A stretch of DNA of 64,000 nucleotides from Lycium barbarum. Its lineage: Eukaryota; Streptophyta; Magnoliopsida; Solanales; Solanaceae. The notes under the pieces are model-generated. The model had not been told where the DNA came from. It was given only the letters and a program-made list of their open reading frames with translations, and did not search any database. The translations under genes and the position numbers were made by a program. Shown here piece by piece: positions 14,096-26,066 of this stretch (positions are counted from its first letter, which is position 1; every line of letters begins with the position of its first letter). The DNA lies in assembly GCF_019175385.1 (NCBI RefSeq), contig NC_083345.1:13540027-13604026 (forward strand). The letters run 5' to 3'.

Positions 14096-16283
14096 TGTCA
14101 CGCCCCGAACCATGGCCTGGGCGAAACACGACACTCAGTGCCTTACTGCATGTGACCGAGCGAACCACATGGCTTACTGAATCATCATGAGGCATAACAT
14201 GAGCGGAATATAACGTGAATGCATGATGAGCCTTTATAAAACGTAGTAAGTCATAAAACTTAATAAAAATACTTGTTTAAACATGGGTGCGAAAATAACA
14301 TGAATGAGCCAAAATGGCTATACGACTCTGAATGTCTGACATAACATAACTGACTTGTCTAGTCTATGAAACCTCTATCATGAGTCTGACTGGAAAACAT
14401 ACTTACCGGGACATGGCCCCCAGCGTACCTTAGATGCATAACTAATCATAAAACAAAAGTTGACTAAACCCCGAATGAGATGGGGCTCACCAATAAGCTG
14501 ATACGAATGTTGTCCTACTGAGCAGATGTGTCGTCCTGTATATTAGTACCTGCATCGTGAAATGCAGGCCCCCCGGCAATAAAAGGGGACGTCAGCACAT
14601 TGAATGTACTGGTATGTAAAGCAACTGAATGAAATAACATGGGACATGAAATAACATGATAAGAACTGAAACTGAAAACTTGGACATGAACATGAGCATG
14701 CGCATGAGTACATATATATATATATATATATATAACATAAGTAAAACATGATAAGTAGGGAGAGCATTTCATAAACCGACATGTGATATCACCACGTGGG
14801 TACGTATAGTCTGGTACCTCGCCGGACCAACAGAGCCCTCATACCTTGCCAGGGTATAAGGTGGTAACGTGCCTGATGGATCCATTCAGTGTAAAATTAA
14901 GGTATCGTCCTAACTGGGCGGAGCGATCCTTGTCCTATGGTGGCTACATAGTTTCAGGCTATATGAGCCTTCTCGGTAATTCGTGCAACTCCAAAAAATA
15001 TGAACATAATATAGTTGGCTAAGAAGCCCATGATTTTCGTGAATTAACTTGTACTTATCTTGTAATAATGATTTCACGAAATAACTTGTAAACATGGTTT
15101 CATGAAATAACTTGTAAACATGGTTTCATGAAATAACTTGTATTTAGTATGTACGTATCTTGTATCATAGCATGAAAGTAATTATATAATATAGTTGCAT
15201 GAAAACTTGTAGACATGTAGGCTATTCATGAAATAATTATTTTTATTTAAAAACATGCATGCAAGAACCCATGGAATACGAGATATGGGTTTTCATGGAT
15301 TACGGACTGATTCTCAATAATCATATGGAGTTATTAAGAACACAATGATAGAATCATAGCAATTCATACATAATATAATCATGGACATGGACCTAGGGTT
15401 ATCATGAGCATAGTATAGAATAGAAACCCTAGTTTTGTAAAGTTTCATACTTTATGGATTAGGAGGCATGGGGAAGAACAATGATGTTCCCACACGTAGA
15501 TAGTAACTCTACATACCTTAGTCGCTCCAAAACTTGAATTAAAGACTTGAGCTTTGAAGAAGATTTCCAAAATCTTGAATTCTTGAACCTTGAGATGGGT
15601 TTTCTTGAAGACCCTAGTTTTGGAATGATGATTTCTTGTTTAGATTACAAGGATATGTATTAAAATTAACTTGGAATAATTAGAGTAGGCTTACATTGGT
15701 GTTCTTGATGATGGAAAAGGGTAGGAGGTCGTTCTAGGGTTTGAAGGAATGAAAAATAATGATTTGAACCGATATGGATGAATATATACTGTTCTGGAAA
15801 ATTGAATTTTACGTTCAGCAAAATACTGGCCGCATTTTGAAAGACGGGCCGTATTTTGAAATACGGTCCGTATTCCGTGTGGACTGCACTGCGTCTCTTC
15901 AGTAAAATGGTCATAACCCTTTGCACAGATGTCCGTTTGACCCCCATAATATACCGTTGGAAAGGTATTTCAAAGATCTACAACTTTCATCAAGGAAGTT
16001 TTCCCAAATTCCAAATTATTTTTTAAATACGGGACATATTTTAAAATACAGTCCGTATTTAACGATGTAACCTCTAGGTGTCAAATTCCAGAATGCTCAG
16101 AAATCTTTGGTACCAGTTTACGACTTGAAATACGGGTCGTATACTGAAATACGGTCACAGTTCATGGGCGTAAACCACCATCTTACAACTGAAGAGGAAA
16201 TTTTCAATTCCCACATTCTTTATCGGGTTTTTCTAAGTCTGGGATCATGGTCAAAACTTAGGTTAAAGTTACGGGGTGTTACA
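14096..16283 (-). mobile_element. Solo gypsy LTR, family A, copy 2 (inverted)
   Basis: On the minus strand it runs from TGTAACACCCCG (16283) to the end of the LTR at TGTCACGCCCCG on the + strand (14096), 2188 bp. A minus-strand TATA region lies near 15780-15790. The U3 tract contains the palindrome AATACGGTCCGTATT (15860-15874). It is flanked by an exact 5-bp duplication CCTCC (14091-14095 and 16284-16288). The right flank is purine-rich on the minus strand and could be mistaken for a polypurine tract, but it continues into LTR sequence rather than coding DNA. A short (ta)n run lies near 14711-14734. Confidence 0.8.
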
Positions 16284-16680
16284 CCTCCCCTCCACACCCA
16301 AGGGAGGATAATGGGCAGTGAGTCTCGCCAATTTGGCAAGTTGGCGGTCAGTATGCGGCTCAGCACACTGAGGGTGCGACCGGACATTGCCCTATCTTTT
16401 CCGATTTCGCGGAAATGCGTTCCTTTTGATTTGTTTAACCTCCAATCCTTATGGAACCTTCTTGGTACTTGTATAAAACTTCGTTAACCATATAAGGGGC
16501 CCTATATCTCACCCCTCATGGTAATTCCAAGCAATGTATAACTCAAATGATACAAAATCTTCCCAAACCATGACTCAAATTCCAATCTTTCAACAAACTT
16601 ACTTTCGCCGCTTCATATGACCCTGAAACCTTAAGGTACATACTTGAAATTGTTGGATAGCATTCTTAACCTTATAAGGG

Positions 16681-19600
16681 TTTTTTTTTAAAAATAAATT
16701 GTGTTCTAGCAGGCCAGGCCTGTTAGAACTTTTATTAATAAATGTATAATGTAAAAAATAGTCTATTACAACATGTCTATAATATGAACTAGCTAAAATT
16801 AAAAAAATAAGAGACTGTCCTCCATTTCTCTAAGCTAGTATGCACTTTGTGATCATGTTGAGTCAGCTTCGATGATAGTCCAAAACTGTGCACACACCAT
16901 ATTATGATCCATACATGTAGTATCATTGTTGATGATCAAGCTGCTGAATCCTCCTTGTTCTAATCCTCAGTTGAGGCAATTGTGATTTGTCCATATTGAG
17001 AATTATTCTTCCTTCTGGTGGCATGAGTATAAAGTCATGTACTTTGATCTCTGCATGATCCAAAGCCTGATTTGCCAGAAAGTCTGCCAACATATTGCCT
17101 TCTCCGAAAATATGATTAATATGTACCTGTATTGCTCTCATGTCCTGTTTGATCTCTTCAATGTAATTTCTCAGTTCCTATAGAATGATCCATGTATCTT
17201 GTAAGATGTTTAGAAGGACAAGTGAGTCAGTTTCCAGTTGCACCTGTTGAATGTTGTGATCTTTACAGAACTTCAGTGCCTGCTTTATAGCCTCAGCTTC
17301 AGCTTCCATGTTTGTTACTATTCCCATTTGTTGTGCTTCTGCATAAACCAAATCCTCATCACTATCTCTGATGCAGAATCCATATGAACTGAGCCCAGGA
17401 TTACCTCTACTTGCCCCATCTGTATTGCATTTTAGTCTCCCTAAAGGTGTCATTCTCCAGACCACCTTAGCATAATAAACTTTTGGTTTATATCTACTAA
17501 GATGCTGATGCATATTTTCCCAATCACCAGATACATTTTGCAGCCATGGGAATCTCTTCCTTGTTAGTTGATGTAGTATGTGTTGTACTTGTTGTTTTAG
17601 TCTGTAGAAAGGAACTGATCCTCCATGTTTAATGGAGTTTCTTCTCTTCCATAATGACCACATGATCACTGCAGGAATTACTCTATACATAGGCTGCAAT
17701 TTTGGCTTTGTCTCAGCAGACCACCATGCCATGATCATTTGATGTAGACCAACTCCATCTGTGGGGATACCTGCACAAGAAGCAAAGAACTTCCATAACT
17801 TGACAGCTATGGAAGATGTTAGAAATACATGACCTACAGTTTCCTCCTTATGCTCCTCACAACACCAGCATCTTGATGGTATATTGATCATCATCCTTTT
17901 CAATATATCATCTGTAGAGATTCTCCCTTTCCACACTCTCCACATGAAAAAACTTATCTTTATTGGCAAACCTGTCTCCCATATGAACTTATAACTTGTT
18001 TGTTTGCTCTCTCTGTGTCTGAGAAACTCCCATGCAGATTTAACTGAGAATCTGCCATTTGTTTCCAACATCCAACATGGTTCGTCATCTTCTTTTTTAA
18101 CTGGTACTTTGATATTTTCCTTGATATGTTGAGCCAATTCCTGATCTAGAGTGACTGTTAACAGTTCCATGTTCCATTCCCCATTCTTCACAAACTGTCT
18201 AACCTTTATTTCTTCTTCTCTAGCAGCATCAGGAATGATATAATAAAATGCCCCAAGCCTTGTCTAATTCTCATACCAGAAACTTGAAGTTCTATTTCTC
18301 AAATACCAAAACATCTGTGGCTCAACTGCATCTCTTATATTCACCATCTTCTTCCAAGTGTGAGATCCTCCTCTATCTACTGCCATAGTAGGATGCCATT
18401 TCTTGCAGTATTTGTTTAACATGTAGCTACCCCATAAGCTTCTTCCACATCTGAAATTCCACCACAACTTAGCAAACAATGCATTAGATATATCAGTTAG
18501 TGATCTAAGACCAATCCCTCCTTCATCCTTTGGTAGACATAATTTGTCCCATGCCACCCAATGTTTGCTTTTCACCCTCACTGTATTGCTCCAAAAGAAT
18601 TTTGCAAAAATCTTGTGCAGTTGCCTTATCACCCCAGAAAGAGGATTCATGGCTGACAGTAAATATACTGGCATGGTTTGCAACACATGATTAACCAGCA
18701 CATATCTACCTCCAAAAGACAACAGTCTGTTTTGCCAAGACAGAATCCTTTTCATCACTTTTTTGATCAAATCCTCATAATATATCAGTTTCCTTCTTCC
18801 ATAAAACACTGGACAACCTAAATATGTGATAGGAAGAGATTTATTTCTCATCTTAGTATGTCTTTTAATCCTGCTATTAACTCTGGCAGAAACCTTGTGA
18901 TGAATATAGTAACAGCTTTTATCAGTATTGACCAGCTGTCCTGAAGCCTTCTCATAATTCGTCAATCTCCTCACCATTTTCTTTAAAGAGTATCCATCCC
19001 CAGAACAGAATAAGATTGTATCATCAACATAAGATAAATGATTAATTTGAGGACTCCACTTTGGCATTCCATAGCCTATGAAACTTGGCTTCTCATGTAA
19101 CTTGTTCAGACTCCTTATTAAGACCTCTGCTGCTATAATGAACAATGTAGGAGAAAGTGGATCACCTTGCTTTACCCCCCTACTTAATCTGAAAAAACCA
19201 TGACTTTGACCATTGATTAATACTGAATACCAGTTGTTTGAAAGCAATATCCATACTAAATCAATAAGAACCTCTCCAAACCCAAACTGTCTTAATACTT
19301 TAGTCAAAAAAATCCAGGAGAGTCTATCATATGCCTTTGCCATGTCTAATTTGATCACCACATTAGTATGTTTAGCTCTCAAATTAATATCTCTGATGAT
19401 CTCCTGTGCCAATAATATGTTTTCTGCAATGCTCCTCCCTTTCACAAATCCCGTCTGATTGTGAGAAATAATAGTAGGAAGAACCTTTGCCAATTTATTC
19501 TGCAGTATTTTTGACAGTATCTTATTGGAGAAGGAGCTGAGACTGATAGGCCTCATATCACTGAAAGTATTAATCACCTCCTTCTTTGGCAACAAAACCA

Positions 19601-20640
19601 GATTAGTATGTGTGATGAATTGTGGTATCTTAGATCCACAAAAGAAAGCTCTAACCATTTGAATCACATCCATCTTGATAACCTCCCAACACTTCTGATA
19701 AAACTATCCTGTGAATCCATCAGGCCCACTAGCACTGTCCCCATTGAGTGAGAACACAACCTCCTTTACTTCACTTTCAGATGGCAACTCCTCCATATTC
19801 TTTTGTTGTTCTTCAGTTATCAACTTAGGAATATCTTTCAACAATGCATAATCCCCTCCTGAATTTTCTTCACTAAATTGTGACTGAAAGAACCTGATTG
19901 CCTCAGAACCAATATCTACTTCATTTTCCAACCATGTACCAGAAGGATCTTGTATTCTTTTCAAAGTTAATTTATTCCTCCTGCCCCTCACATATGAATG
20001 GAAGAATTTTGTATTTCTGTCTCCATCATTGAACCATTTCATACCAGCTTTCTGCTTCCAATACTCTTCCTCCAGGTGTAAAAATCTGGTTAGTTCAGCC
20101 TGTGCTTGATGTAACAACATTCTATTCTCCCTTGAAGCATTATTTTCAAATTGCAACTCCTTCACCTTTATAGTAGCTTCAATAGTGGCAATCTGCTGAA
20201 ATATATTCCCATATGTGTTCCTGCTCCATTGAACCAGTGCTCTTTTAAGTTTCTTCAACTTGTGATGAAATACATAAAATGGATTTCCACAGAAATCAAC
20301 AGTCCAATTTTCCTTTACCACCTCCATAAATGTATGATGCTTTGTCCAGAAGTTAAGAAACTTAAAAGATTTGACAATATGATGTGCATTGCTGTTACAC
20401 TCAAGATGTAGTGGTGCATGATCAGAACCATGTCTAATCATATGAGTCACTGCTGTGGATGGCATGATATCTAACACTTGTTGATTCACCAGTATTCTAT
20501 CTAACCTTTTGAATATGCAATCTTCTTCAGTCCTCCCACTCCACCAGGTGAATTTACTTCCAGTGAATCCTACATCAATCAAACCACAATTTTGTATACA
20601 GGTAGAAAAATCCAAAGTCTCATTGGATGAGACTGAAGTT
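16681..20640 (-). mobile_element. 5'-truncated LINE (L1-type)
   Basis: The element is read on the minus strand. Its 3' end is marked by a poly(A), seen as a T run near 16683-16693. The coding part starts inside the endonuclease domain near 20615, so the 5' UTR, ORF1 and the N-terminal endonuclease are missing. That is usual for LINE insertions that stop reverse transcription early. I could not find a target-site duplication. It lies at the broken right edge of the minus-strand gypsy LTR. Confidence 0.8.
16923..20615 (-). pseudogene. LINE ORF2: endonuclease end, RT, zf-RVT, RNase H
   Basis: This would encode the LINE replicase that nicks DNA and reverse-transcribes its own RNA at the target. 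In order on the minus strand it has the C-terminal endonuclease (19704-20615, with an SDHAPL motif) and reverse transcriptase (18264-19673, with GVKQGDPLSPTLF and the catalytic LSYVDD). These are followed by a zinc-binding zf-RVT region and an RNase H domain (17178-18191, with NTDGASRGNPG, then EAEAEA and ETDSL), and an RNase H tail (16923-17141). All four open pieces are in the same frame. They are separated only by three TAG stops, at 19704-19706, 18264-18266 and 17178-17180. No frameshift is seen, so the copy is dead but recently so. The middle stop probably replaced a tryptophan. Confidence 0.85.
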
Positions 20641-21537
20641 CAATCATAATATGAACTTTATGCAAAAATTACTGAAGTATAGACATCCAACTTTCCCTTG
20701 CTAATAATCCTACAACTTCAGATAAAAATATTAGAAGTTTGTTGCCAAACTTCAGACTCAAATTTTTGCAACTTCGGTCACAAATAACTGAAAATGGTTT
20801 CGAAGCAAGCAAATGTTTTTCAATTGGATCACGTTATTGCGCGGCTCTGGTTATTATTTGTAAATAAAAATGATCTTCATAATTTGTTGATAATCTAAAG
20901 TCTTACTTTTCTAGCTTTTTATATGCAAAGTCATTGATAATTCGATTTCATTGATAACATAATTAATTCATTTAATGTCTCTTGAGACATTGTTGATCTT
21001 AGGTAAAATTTTATCAAGTTTCTTTTTATCGAGAGAACTGTCACAAAAATCGTTAACATTATTCTATAAGCAATATCAATTTGGAAAAGAATCAAGTTTT
21101 TTATTTGATTAACATATCGAGTAGAGTATCATCTCTACTTGTACTATTTCTCTTAACAATTTTTCATTGAAAAATAAGTCTAAACAATCAATATTAGAGT
21201 GACCATTATAATTTTTCAGAACATTCAAGATTAAGAAAATATCATGCCAAATAGTCATACCCAATAAAAACTCAAAATTATCAAAACTCATATGTGTGCG
21301 TGTGTTGTGAAATAAGTAGCTTCAGTTTGGATTATCACTAATTTCCTAATATGTGGAGCTTGAAATATATGACTTTCCTAACGTGTTTGTGACCATAATT
21401 TAAAAGTTATATATTGGGTACACTATTTTTTAAAACCTTTCACAGCTTATTAGAAGAAGTAAACAATTAATGTATGCGTTGCACCCCCCTAAAAAAATTA
21501 ACATTGACACAAGAAATAGTCGTATCACGATGTTCTA
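20641..21537. other. Intergenic DNA with 'acttca' motifs
   Basis: No gene is seen. Between 20630 and 20790 the words 'gaagtt' and 'aacttca' recur in both orientations, which suggests a small decayed inverted repeat. The rest is AT-rich without recognisable features. Confidence 0.4.
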
Positions 21538-21552
21538 AATTTAAATTTGATA

Positions 21553-21680
21553 GACAAGTGAGGGATGACTCAGTGGTTAAGCACCTCCACCCACGACCGG
21601 TAGGTCCTGGGTTCGAGTCACACTGGAGGGGAAGTGTGAAAACACTATAAATCCTCCTAAAATGGGAGGGGAAATTTTTT
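21553..21680 (+). mobile_element. tRNA-derived SINE with 13-bp target duplication
   Basis: It has an internal RNA polymerase III promoter: an A-box-like 'tgactcagtgg' near 21566 and a B box 'gggttcgagtc' near 21609. A short body follows and then a T-rich tail. The element is flanked by an exact 13-bp repeat TTTAAATTTGATA (21540-21552 and 21681-21693), as expected for LINE-driven insertion. At 128 bp it is short for a plant SINE. It is not a tRNA gene because the cloverleaf does not form around the boxes. Confidence 0.75.
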
Positions 21681-21885
21681 TTTAAATTTGATAATACTTT
21701 AAAAAATAATAAATATTTTTATTAAAAGACTTGGGGCCCCCAAAGCACTTGCTTTGAATTGCTTTATGCTTCAGCAGCCCATGGCTCTGCTCCACTGAAG
21801 TTGGGTTTCCCATCAAAAGTTTACTTATTTGGACAAACTTAAGGGACTATTAATGTTTACACTTACGCATAGGGATGAACTTAGA

Positions 21886-22245
21886 ATCTGTTTGGATTAG
21901 CTAAAAAAAGTGACTTTTCAGAATAAGTGTTGAAAGTTATTTTATAAATAAATAGTTACGTATTTGGATAGAAGTGTTTAAAGGGTTTTTAGAGATAAGA
22001 GTAGTATTGGAATTAACAGAAAATATAAGGAATAAAAAGGTAAAGTTGATGGTTAAATCAAAATAGCTTTTAAGCCAAAAAATAAGTTGGGGTTGAGTAA
22101 ATTTTTTTAATTTTGGCTTATTTTAAACACTTTTTAACTTAATTTAAACTATTTTTTATTTTATTAAATACTCAAATAAATTAAAAAAAATAGCTTATGA
22201 GCTAATTTGCCTAACTTATAAGTCAATCCCAACGGGCTTTTAAAC
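21886..22245. mobile_element. MITE-like repeat, 'tgtttggatt' terminus
   Basis: The left side has 'aatctgtttggattagc'. The right side has the inverse form 'gacttataagtta'/'caatcccaacgggct'. The interior is an AT-rich series of 'ttttaagc' and 'gcttaaaa' words. This matches a widespread Solanaceae MITE style, also seen at 25671-25860. The exact ends are uncertain. Confidence 0.4.
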
Positions 22246-22434
22246 CTAGCCCCAGAGTTTAGGGACCAGCTGGGTAACTTTTTGTCAAGTAATATCACTT
22301 CAGTGTTGTCAGGCACTTAAACTTGCAACAGTGTAGATGCTACCGTAGTCTTTTTTGTTTTACTCCCGAAACTACTAAAGTCGGGCTGGCAAGAGGGCCA
22401 AGCAATTAAAGCGGGGCTTTAGGCCCCAAAATTT

Positions 22435-24809
22435 GAGTCCGGAATCAAAATGACTCAATAAAAAATCAAGTGAACCAAAATACCCCAATAAAAAAAAGTT
22501 ATAAAACTACCTTTAGCGCAGTAAAATACTGCGCTAAAGCAGTTCACGGAGACGGAGCCGTTAATTGCTTTAGTATAGTATTTTACTGCGCTAAAGTTTT
22601 TTTTTTTTTTTGGTATAGCGTAGTAAAATACTGCGCTATAGCGAGCGCCAAAAAAAATTTTGGTAAACTTTTTTTTTTTGCAATACTTAGTGTTTTTTCC
22701 ATAATTTGACTAACGAGTAATCGTGTGTCAAGACTCCGAAACGTCAATATTTTATATAGAACCTGATTTTTTTTCTGCGTACAATAATGTAGGCTCAATA
22801 CATCAAGGATACATAGATGTTCGGATCGTCATTTTAAGGGTTGAAAAGGTGCCCGAAGTAAGTTTTGTTTGAAAAAACTTAGTGTTTTTTGGCCAATTTT
22901 TTTTTTTTGTAACACTTAGTGTTTTTTCCATACTTTGACCAATGATTAGTCATGTGTCAAGACTCCGAAACATCAATATTTTATATAGAACCTGATTTTT
23001 TTCTGCGTACAATAATGTGGGCCCAATACATCAAGGATACGTAGACGTTCGGATAGTCATTTTAGGGGTTAAAAAGGTGTCCAAAGTAAGTTTTGTTTGA
23101 AAAAACTTAGTGTTTTTTGGCCAACTTTTTTTTTTTTTTTTTGTAACACTTAGTGTTTTTTTCATACCTTGACCAATGATTAGTCGTGTGTCAAGACTCC
23201 GAAACGTCAATATTTTATATAGAACCTGATATTTTTCTGCGTACAATAATATATGTTAAGACTCCGAAACGTCAATATTTTATATAGAACCTGATATTTT
23301 TCTGTGTACAATAATATAGGCTCAATACATCAAGGATACGTAAACATTCAGATCGTCATTTTAGGGGTTGAAAAGGTGTCCGAAGTAAGTTTTGTTTGAA
23401 AACTTTAGGTTTGAATGTTCTATATACATAGACGGCCATTTTTATTTGAAGACTTGTTGTCATTAACTTAAAATTTTTTATTTTTAGGGTTTAGATTTAA
23501 GTGTGTTATTTTTTAATGCGTAACTTTATTTCGAATGTACGCAATTTTTTGCGCTCGGACGTTCGATTTACGCGATTTCTTTTTGCAACATATTCGAAAT
23601 AAAGTTACGCATTAAAAAATAACACACTTAAGAAACACTTAGTGTTTTTTTCTATAAAAAGATCGCAACATCTTATTTTAATAAATCTTTTTTTGCAACA
23701 CTTAGAGTTCTCTTTTCCATACTTTGACCAACGATTAGTCGTGTATCAAGACTTAGAACCTGATTTTTTTCTACGTATTATAATGTAGGCTCAATACATC
23801 AAGGATACATAAGCGTTCGGATCATCGTTTTAGGGGTTGAAAAGGTGCCCGAAGTAAGTTTTGTTTGGAAACTTTAGGTTTAAGTGTTTTATTTTTTAAG
23901 ATTTTGATTTAAGCGTGTTATTTTTAATCAAGACATAACTTTATTTTGAATATAAATCTAATTCTAAAAAATATAGGGAGAAAAACTAGTTGTAAATTGG
24001 TCAAACTTTAGATGGTCATAACTTTGCGCTCGGACGTCCGTTTTACGCATTTTTTTTAACTTGCGTATTTTTTCGAGATCTATGCGGACAAACAGCCACA
24101 AGGCGGTTTGGCCGAGCCAATTTTTTAAAAAAACACCTTTTATCCCATTCAATTTCAATTTTCCTCCAAATTGGTGTGAAATTTTCAGTTTTATTTACTT
24201 ATAATATGATGATACGCAATAGATTTCAACGTAAAAATCCCGGGGTAATGTAGCTGTGAATGTCAATTTCACTTTTGTGGTTTCAATTTTTGAAAATAAA
24301 GCTGATTAATTTTCTCGACATATAAAATTGATTAAAATAACGGTACAGTCAAACACTAAGTTTTTTCAAACAAAACTTACTTCGGGCACCTTTTCAACCC
24401 CTAAAATGATAATCCGAACGTCTACGTATCCTTGATGTATTGAGCCTACATTATTGTACGCAGAAAAAAATATCAGGTTCTATATAAATATTGACGTTTC
24501 AGAGTCTTGACACACGACTAATCGTTGGTCAAATTATGGAAAAAACACTAAGTGTTGCAAAAAAAAAAAAAAGTTTACCAATTTTTTTTAGTGCTCGCTA
24601 TAGCGCAGTAAAATACTGCGCTATATAAAATAAAAAAAAAAATCTTTAACGCAATAAAATACTGCGCTAAAGCAGTTAACAACTCCGTCTCCGTGAACTG
24701 CTTTAGCGCAGTATTTTACTGCGCTAAAGGTAGTTTTGTAACTTTTTTTTTTGTTGGGGTATTTTGGTTCACTTGGTTTTTTATTGAGTCATTTTGGTTC
24801 CGGACTCCC
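22435..24809. mobile_element. Long-TIR fold-back element, non-autonomous
   Basis: The ends are inverted copies, starting 'gagtccggaatcaaaatgac' at 22435 and ending with its complement at 24809. Inverted similarity continues inward for roughly 450 bp per side, to about 22895 and 24345. Each arm holds three near-palindromes built on 'tttagcgcagta' and its complement (22511-22539, 22568-22596, 22614-22640; 24599-24625, 24644-24672, 24701-24729). Inside, a unit of about 230-240 bp ('acttagtgtttttt...caagactccgaaac...gaaaaggtg') recurs from about 22680, 22909 and 23144, with partial copies near 23254 and 23696. A perfect 40-bp-arm hairpin lies at 23497-23536/23592-23631. There is no coding capacity. 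The superfamily is not settled; a MULE-like origin is possible. Confidence 0.75.
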
Positions 24810-24944
24810 AAAATTTTAGGGCGCCATTTCTTTTTATTTGGTGTTTGATACCTATATTAAATTTCTTGATAAATTCGATTTCGAGATATGCAAGATCGAT
24901 TAAAGAGGGGAAGCATTTCCTAGCAAATTTTTTCAATTTTTTAT

Positions 24945-25362
24945 GCGGAGTGCCCTTCAAATGCACTGGTCTTTAATTTTTGCCCCTCAAATTGGTGGTC
25001 TTTAATTTTTGCCCCTTTCACCTAATACCATAAGGTTTTGGGATCAAATCCCGATGCAGTAAAAAAAAAGACCATTTTGCAAGACAGAATTTTGTAGTAA
25101 AGTTAGGCCTATTCGGGGCAAAGTTAAGCCTTAAGGCAGAGTTTTGCCTTTAGGTGTTTTGAAAGGCTGAAGGTAAAACTCTATCTGAAAGTAGCAAAAT
25201 TTTGCCTGAAGGCAGAGTTTTGCTTGCGAATCCAAACTCTACCTTGAATTTTTTTTAATTTTTGACAGAGACCAAGAGATTTTAGTGAAGGACAAAAATT
25301 AAAAATCATCAATTTAATGGGTAAAAATTAAAGACCACCCTAAAATAAGAGCATTCTTGCGA
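24945..25362. mobile_element. MITE with inverted arms (copy 2 of 3)
   Basis: Same family as 8562-8920. The left arm has 'cactggtctttaatttttg' and the right arm has 'caaaaattaaaaatcatc' and 'aaattaaagaccaccc'. The centre has 'aaagttaggcctattcggg' plus repeated 'gcagagttttgc' words. The copy is more diverged and longer in the middle. It ends about 700 bp upstream of the RDR start codon. Confidence 0.65.
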
Positions 25363-25670
25363 ATTGCCTAATTTTTTATTCTAAGGTTCGAACCTAAAAT
25401 TTTTAATTAAGGGAGAATGAAGCCTAATTTTACCTATAATTGATTTATAAGTTAATTTTTTTAAAAGATATTATGCAAAAAAAAAAACAGTGGGATTTCG
25501 TTATTGTTATTATGCAGAAAAAATAAGGCCGCTTTAGGCGACGATCGTATTAAGCCGCAATGAGTAAAGTACTTGTGCTTCAAGAACAATGAAATTACAA
25601 GCAAGATAGTCGAAAAAAAACAAGAAGAAAGTAGTCTGCTTTCCAACTGAACCCAAAAAGCAGGAAACAT

Positions 25671-25860
25671 AGAGCCTGTTTGGATGGTTATGCCAATAAG
25701 CTAAAAAAAAAAAACTGTTTTAGATAAATTAAATTAAATGGGTTCAATTATTTTTTTGAGTTTATTTTAAGCATAAAATGACTTTAAACTAACCAGTCAA
25801 ACACAAAACAGCTTATAAGCAATTTATAGGCGACCAATAAGCCAATCCACATAATCTTTT
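25671..25860. mobile_element. MITE-like repeat near the RDR promoter
   Basis: It starts 'agcctgtttggatgg' followed by 'gccaataagct', and ends with the inverse form 'ccaataagccaatccac'. It is about 190 bp, AT-rich and non-coding. It sits 200-400 bp upstream of the RDR start codon, so it is probably part of, or next to, the promoter. The ends are approximate. Confidence 0.45.
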
Positions 25861-26066
25861 GCTTGAACAAGTGACAAAGTGTAAAAAAGAGTAAGCAGTG
25901 ATCACCCAAAGGTTAGGAGTCTTCTTTTTCGCATAGAAGCAGCCCCTTTCCTTTACAGTCAAGGAGTAGCCGAAGCCCTTAACGGGAAAATTGTATTGCT
26001 CAAGTTTCTTAGCTAAAATAGACGCCTACCCCAGAACTTGTACTTGTATAGAGAAGGATTTCCATC

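Larger units (their letters stand above)
10149..16680 (-). mobile_element. Gypsy LTR, split by two solo LTRs
   Basis: Three pieces, 10149-11150, 13326-14095 and 16284-16680, read in order as one minus-strand LTR. Its 3' end is at 10149 (on the minus strand 'ccggttgggttgtgata'). The leader follows a TATA-like 'cttatatccacc' near 13990. The U3 lies to the right. Just upstream of the TATA lies a GC-rich palindromic tract ('gtgcggtcgcacactcag' on the minus strand). The left edge is not followed by a tRNA primer site, which fits a solo LTR. The 5' end is not found because the LINE begins at about 16681. The ordering depends on the target-site duplications of the two inserted LTRs. Confidence 0.6.

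Noticed and set aside
14091..16300. Family A copy 2 as the 3' LTR of a full element, with 'ggaggggagg' as its polypurine tract
   Set aside because: The exact CCTCC on both sides and LTR-like sequence on both flanks fit a solo LTR better; no pol follows.
16107..16487. 126-codon open frame on the + strand
   Set aside because: It crosses the border of a minus-strand LTR and has no domain.
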